This document shows positions 10,648 through 13,791 of a DNA stretch of 13,791 nucleotides, in pieces. Where the stretch lies: assembly GCF_000006565.2 (NCBI RefSeq), contig NW_017383923.1:1-13791 (forward strand). Reading direction: 5' to 3'. Numbering within the stretch: position 1 is the stretch's first letter; each line of letters begins with the position of its first letter. The translations under genes and the position numbers were made by a program. The notes under the pieces are model-generated. The model did no database searches. It was given only the letters and a program-made list of their open reading frames with translations, and was not told the origin of the DNA. The DNA is from Toxoplasma gondii ME49. Taxonomy: Eukaryota; Apicomplexa; Conoidasida; Eucoccidiorida; Sarcocystidae.

Positions 10648-11349
10648 TCAATGATTAGGGGACCGTGAGAAATGAGCCTGAGCAATGATGGCCATCGACA
10701 CAAGGACTGGGACACGCGAAGCTATCGTCGCCGACGCAGGGTAGTGATATGTAGGGATCATGTGGTGCACCGCACGGCGTTGCGTGGATGGAGGGTGCCA
10801 ACGTCCGCTGCTGTGGAGAGGAGTGTTTACGTATTGGTGCGACGAGGCTGCCAGTGTCGATTGTCGATCGTGTGGCACACATGTATTCCTGAATGCGCAC
10901 TGGGTGGGAATGCTGTTAGGTGCCGGATGAGTGGAGGCGGAGTCGTTGGCTGGTATGTGGGTAGAGGTGGAGACGTTGGCTCTTATATGACTAGAGGCGG
11001 AGACGTTGGCTCTTATATGACTAGAGGCGGAGACGTTGGCTGCTATGTGGATACAGGCGAAGGGGCTGACTGCTGGCCGAGTAGATTTCGTGAGGTTGCA
11101 GGAGGGACTCCGCACTGGGCTTGCAGATGAGTATGGATTGTCGAGGTCTGTGAGGCGCTTGAGTGGTCTGGTTGGTTGACACAATCCGTGCGATCTGGTT
11201 TGCTTGCTCGCTGATTTGCGGTAGGAGATGTCAACTGTTGTTCGATACCGGCGCGTCGTGTCATTTTCCAGAAAGCGGACGTAAGGTCTCAAGGAATCGC
11301 CACCAACGACAGATGCTCTCTGCGTTGTCTCTAGGGGATGAGCGGTCAC
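10648..11349 (-). other. Open frame of 233 codons, coding status doubtful
   Basis: This is the longest open frame in the window, rich in Ser, Thr, Pro, His and Arg. Its middle is a ten-residue repeat produced by the 30-bp minisatellite. It starts at GTG, and the first in-frame ATG comes only in the last fifth. The copy 7 counterpart at 12688-13332 is also open, but most residue differences between them are amino-acid changes outside the missing repeat units, and older array copies have no such frame. The strongly GT-rich + strand makes long - strand frames easy by chance. No signal peptide, membrane segment or family motif is recognised. Confidence 0.12.
10929..11078 (+). repeat. 30-bp minisatellite, five units (copy 6)
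   Basis: Five tandem 30-bp units start at 10929, 10959, 10989, 11019 and 11049. The core of each is aggcggagacgttggct followed by a variable tail. Units 3 and 4 share their first 23 bases exactly, and unit 5 is the most diverged. Since 30 is a multiple of three, the repeat keeps any overlapping frame open. In the + frame it reads as a ten-residue repeat of the type RGGDVGSYMT, and on the - strand as one of the type SSHIRANVSA. Confidence 0.95.
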
Positions 11350-11717
11350 ACCATAGAGTGCGGGTCGTCGTGTGTCAGTATGTGGAAGGCGGCAAAAGGG
11401 TCAGGGTACTGCTGCAGTCCCTGCACGCGTGGTTCTTCATTATCGATTGGCGATGGCATGCACCTGAACGATACTGTGCGTTGTGGGAAGTGGTCGGGAG
11501 CAGCGCTCTGCATCCTGTGCTGCAACTACTGGTGTGCGGTGCCGCAGTTATCCAACGTACGCGCCATCACGTTTCCGTAGCTGACTGGCACCCATTACGG
11601 TATCGAGATAGACTGTGGTGGGCGATGCCCATCCCCAGATGGAGTAACGCGCAACCAACTCTTGGGCTGCACCAGGGCGAGGACTGGACGATAGCTGAGA
11701 CGCCACAGGGGACATGA
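11163..11717 (+). other. Open frame of 184 codons with a retropepsin-like DTGAS, coding status doubtful
   Basis: Residues 25-32 read LLFDTGAS, and about 60 residues on there is FFIIDWRW. This loosely recalls the catalytic D-T/S-G-A/S and the later hydrophobic-G-DW pattern of retroelement aspartic proteases. The usual second hydrophobic-hydrophobic-G element is absent. The frame starts at GTG, and its first in-frame ATG lies after the DTGAS. No reverse transcriptase or integrase domain follows in frame. Older array copies lack the motif at the equivalent place. A DTGA/S string is expected about once by chance in a window of this size. Confidence 0.12.
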
Positions 11718-11772
11718 GCCAGACTGAACATTGGTGCGGAGTGCCCAGTTCGCCCGGGAAAGTCAAGCGACG

Positions 11773-11787
11773 ACCGTCGTCGACGGT
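11773..11787. repeat. Perfect palindrome with one central base (copy 6)
   Basis: ACCGTCG-T-CGACGGT has seven-base arms and one central base. It overlaps a second, shorter palindrome, gacgac-c-gtcgtc, at 11769-11781. It lies inside the block of about 50 bases that is identical between copies 6 and 7. Confidence 0.9.
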
Positions 11788-12687
11788 GGGACGCAACCCC
11801 GCCGTTCGATTTCAGTGGTGTCGTTCTGTGCGGTGAACTCCCGTGAATCTCAGTTTGTCGTGACTTGTATGGCGTCGGTGTCCCGTGGCTGTAGCATGAG
11901 TCGGCCGGAAGGTCTGTCGCAGCTTTGCCTGAGGTGGCGGATGGCAGTGTCATGCAAAAGCCTTGCAGCCTTCACGTGGCTCGCGCTTATGTGTGTGCCA
12001 TGGGCTCTCGAGGTTTTGAGCGTCTACGGCCGCCCCTCTTCTGTATGGATTGTCCTCGCGGGGATGTGTGGAGACACGTTGGAGCGTTGGGAGGCCTCAG
12101 GCCGGCCGACGCTGGTCCACGGATGGGCCTGGCGTGATAGCTCCGCAAAGGGTTGTATTTTCCGCGTGTGTTGGGAGCGTTGTTTATGTGTGTGGACAAG
12201 CATTCGCGGCGATTTGCCCACCACACTGGCGAACATGGAGGGAACATTTGTGGCGGGGTGCCGTAGTGACGACTGACGCGACGTTGAAGTGTGTCGGGCT
12301 CGAAGCACGTGGGAGACATTCTTGGGGAGCCGATGGCGCTGTCGAACCATGATATGCACTCAGCTACGCAGACGACATCCGCCACAAGGCGCGACGCCTG
12401 TGATCCACGTCTCGCTGTCTTGACTGGACCCTACGACCGTTCTTCCGCATACACCCACAGTATGTACGCAACGGCTGGTGGACGTGACACGGATGGGACA
12501 CCTGAATTGGAGAATGTGTCGCGACGTGCAGGGTAGCGGCGCCTTTGCCCTTCGCATGCGGCGGGGAAACGCCACATGTCTCGTGAAATGGGAGAGATGC
12601 AGACGCGGGGATGGTGTTGAATTGTCTGAATGGGCACCATGTGACCTGTTGCCGAGGGTCGGCGTGGAGGTAACCGCCAATAATCCG

Positions 12688-13332
12688 TCAACGAGTAGGG
12701 GACCGTGAGAAATGAGCATCAGAAGCAATGATGGCCATCGACACAGGGACTGGGACACGCGAAGCTATCGTCGCCGACGCAGTGGAGTGATATGTAGGGA
12801 TCATGTGGTGCACCGCACGGCGTTGCGTGGATGGAGGGTGCCAACGTCCGCTGCTGTGGAGAGGAGTGTTTACGTATTGGTGCGACGAGGCTGCCAGTGT
12901 CGATTGTCGATCGTGTGGCACACATGTATTCCTGAATGCGCACTGGGTGGGAATGCTGTTAGGTGCCGGATGAGTGGAGGCGGAGTCGTTGGCTGGTATG
13001 TGGGTAGAGGTGGAGACGTTGGCTGCTATATGGATAGAGGCGAAGGGGTTGGTTGCTGGCCGAGTAGATTTCGTGAGGTTGCAGGAGGGACTCCGCACTG
13101 GGCTTGCAGATGAGTATGGATTGTCGAGGTCTGTGAGGCGCTTGAGTGGTCTGGTTGGTTGACACAATCCGTGCGATCTGGTTTGCTTGCTCGCTGATTT
13201 GCGGTAGGAGATGTCAACTGTTGTTCGATACCGGCGCGTCGTGTCATTTTCCAGAAAGCGGACGTAAGGTCTCAAGGAATCGCCACCAACGACAGATGCT
13301 CTCTGCGTTGTCTCTAGGGGATGAGCGGTCAC
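12688..13332 (-). other. Open frame of 214 codons, coding status doubtful
   Basis: This is the copy 7 counterpart of the 233-codon frame. It is shorter by 20 codons of minisatellite and longer by one codon near its end. It also starts at GTG. The frame stays open because the indels in this core are all multiples of three (+3 and -60). The -60 follows automatically from the 30-bp unit, so this is weak evidence for coding. Confidence 0.12.
12972..13061 (+). repeat. 30-bp minisatellite, three units (copy 7)
   Basis: Units start at 12972, 13002 and 13032. The first unit is identical to the first unit of the copy 6 array and the last corresponds to its fifth. Two central units, 60 bases, are missing relative to copy 6, as expected from slippage or unequal exchange. 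Confidence 0.95.
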
Positions 13333-13508
13333 ACCATAGAGTGCGGGTCGTCGTGTGTCAGTATGTGGAAGGCGGCAAAAGGGTCAGGGTACTGCTGCAG
13401 TCCCTTCACGCGTGGTTCTTCATTATCGATTGGCGATGGCATGCACCTGAACGATACTGTGCGTTGTGGGAAGTGGTCGGGAGCAGCGCTCTGCATACTA
13501 TGCTGTAA
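13146..13508 (+). other. Truncated copy 7 counterpart of the DTGAS frame
   Basis: The sequence is nearly identical to the copy 6 frame over its first 115 or so codons, including DTGAS. A C-to-T change gives TAA at 13506-13508, about 63 codons earlier than the copy 6 stop. If the frame were ever coding, this copy would be broken. Confidence 0.12.
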
Positions 13509-13754
13509 CTACTGGTGCGCGGTGCCGCAGTTATCCAAAGTACGCGCCATCACGTTTCCGTAGCTGACTGGCACCCATTACGGTATCGAGATAGACTGTG
13601 GTGGGCGATGCCCATCCCCAGATGGAGTAACGCGCAACCAACTCTTGGGCTGAACAGGTCAAGCACTCGACGATAGCTGAGACACCACAGGGGACATGAG
13701 CCTGACTGAATATTGGTGCGGAAAGCCCAGTTCGCTCAGGAAAGTCAAGCGACG

Positions 13755-13769
13755 ACCGTCGTCGACGGT
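13755..13769. repeat. Perfect palindrome with one central base (copy 7)
   Basis: This is the exact partner of 11773-11787, at an offset of 1982. It is unchanged although the 100 bases just upstream differ by about 15% between the two copies. Confidence 0.9.
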
Positions 13770-13791
13770 GGGACGCAACCCCGCCGTTCGA

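Larger units (their letters stand above)
10230..12272 (+). repeat. Array unit, copy 6 (young)
   Basis: This unit aligns to copy 7 base by base from 10339 to 11809 (copy 7, 12378 to the window end). More distant homology extends left to about 10230 (copy 7, about 12270). Indels between the two copies are one base near 10510, three bases near 10680, two 30-bp minisatellite units, and one base near 11665. By hand count, divergence is about 11% over 10339-10660, about 1-2% over 10661-11640, about 15% over 11660-11760, and none over the last 50 aligned bases. Bases 11810-12230 separate the copies and show only weak similarity to the region left of 10230. No gene is supported. Open frames across the core are listed separately. 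Confidence 0.93.
12273..13791 (+). repeat. Array unit, copy 7 (young, cut by window end)
   Basis: This is the partner of copy 6, displaced by 2039 bases at its left end and 1982 at the window end. The net difference is accounted for by +1, +3, -60 and -1 base indels. The landmark is at 12801. The minisatellite has three units instead of five. A C-to-T change relative to copy 6 creates a TAA at 13506-13508 in the + frame that stays open in copy 6. Because homology is still perfect at the last base of the window, the unit, and probably the array, continues to the right. Confidence 0.93.

Noticed and set aside
10929..11078. A CRISPR-like array.
   Set aside because: The 30-bp units are directly contiguous with no spacers and drift from unit to unit. 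This is a minisatellite.
12358..12412. A YADD string in the + frame just left of the copy 7 high-identity block, resembling the reverse transcriptase active site, with a TDAT string about 40 codons upstream resembling RNase H.
   Set aside because: The equivalent frame in copy 6 has neither motif and copy 7 has an in-frame TGA between them. The order RNase H then polymerase is wrong. Substitutions between the copies fall about equally on codon positions one and two and somewhat less on position three, so there is no sign of past coding constraint.
1..13791. rRNA, tRNA or telomeric repeat tracts, which would have anchored a subtelomere call.
   Set aside because: None of the universal rRNA strings, no convincing A-box and B-box pair, and no run of TTAGG-like or similar short telomeric units was seen on either strand.

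Overview
This window does not look like ordinary gene space. I find no open frame with convincing codon use, start context or family motifs on either strand. There is no rRNA or tRNA gene, no CRISPR array, no bacterial-style operon and no ribosome-binding-site pattern. Most long open frames begin at GTG or TTG rather than ATG. Base composition is moderate, slightly GC-rich by eye, CpG is not depleted, and simple-sequence runs are rare. This fits a repeat-rich, non-coding part of a eukaryotic chromosome, plausibly of a compact-genome unicellular eukaryote and plausibly subtelomeric. The species cannot be named from this sequence, and the subtelomere idea is inference.

The main result is that nearly the whole window can be read as one decayed head-to-tail array of a long repeat unit, about 1.6-2.1 kb per unit and seven copies on the + strand. 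I used as landmark the 12-mer tcatgtggtgca, or its worn equivalent. It falls at 1033, 2664, 4469, 6555, 8656, 10758 and 12801, giving spacings of 1631, 1805, 2086, 2101, 2102 and 2043. Other landmarks recur around it in broadly the same order: a gtccgct-gctg block, a gaatgcgcac block, a 30-bp minisatellite, a ccgagtag block and a cagaaagcgga block. Copies 6 and 7 are obvious and very similar. Copies 1-5 are strongly diverged and were recognised by eye through short colinear anchors, so they need an alignment program to confirm.

Layout: 1-504, left flank, unassigned. 505-2135 copy 1, 2136-3940 copy 2 and 3941-6026 copy 3 are all old. 6027-8127 is copy 4, internally rearranged, carrying a 57-bp block identical to one in copy 3 and a 0.3-kb segment present twice 680 bases apart. 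8128-10229 is copy 5, old, with a compact inverted repeat near its start. 10230-12272 is copy 6. 12273-13791 is copy 7, cut by the window end. Unit boundaries are nominal, placed 528 bases upstream of the landmark.

Identity between copies is patchy rather than uniform. Near-perfect blocks of 50 to about 1000 bases sit beside blocks at 10-15% divergence or far worse. That pattern suggests repeated local homogenisation by gene conversion or unequal exchange on top of long decay, with the youngest exchange at the right-hand end. The open frames in copies 6 and 7 are not preserved in older copies. The few differences between copies 6 and 7 mostly change the encoded residues, so I read these frames as incidental.
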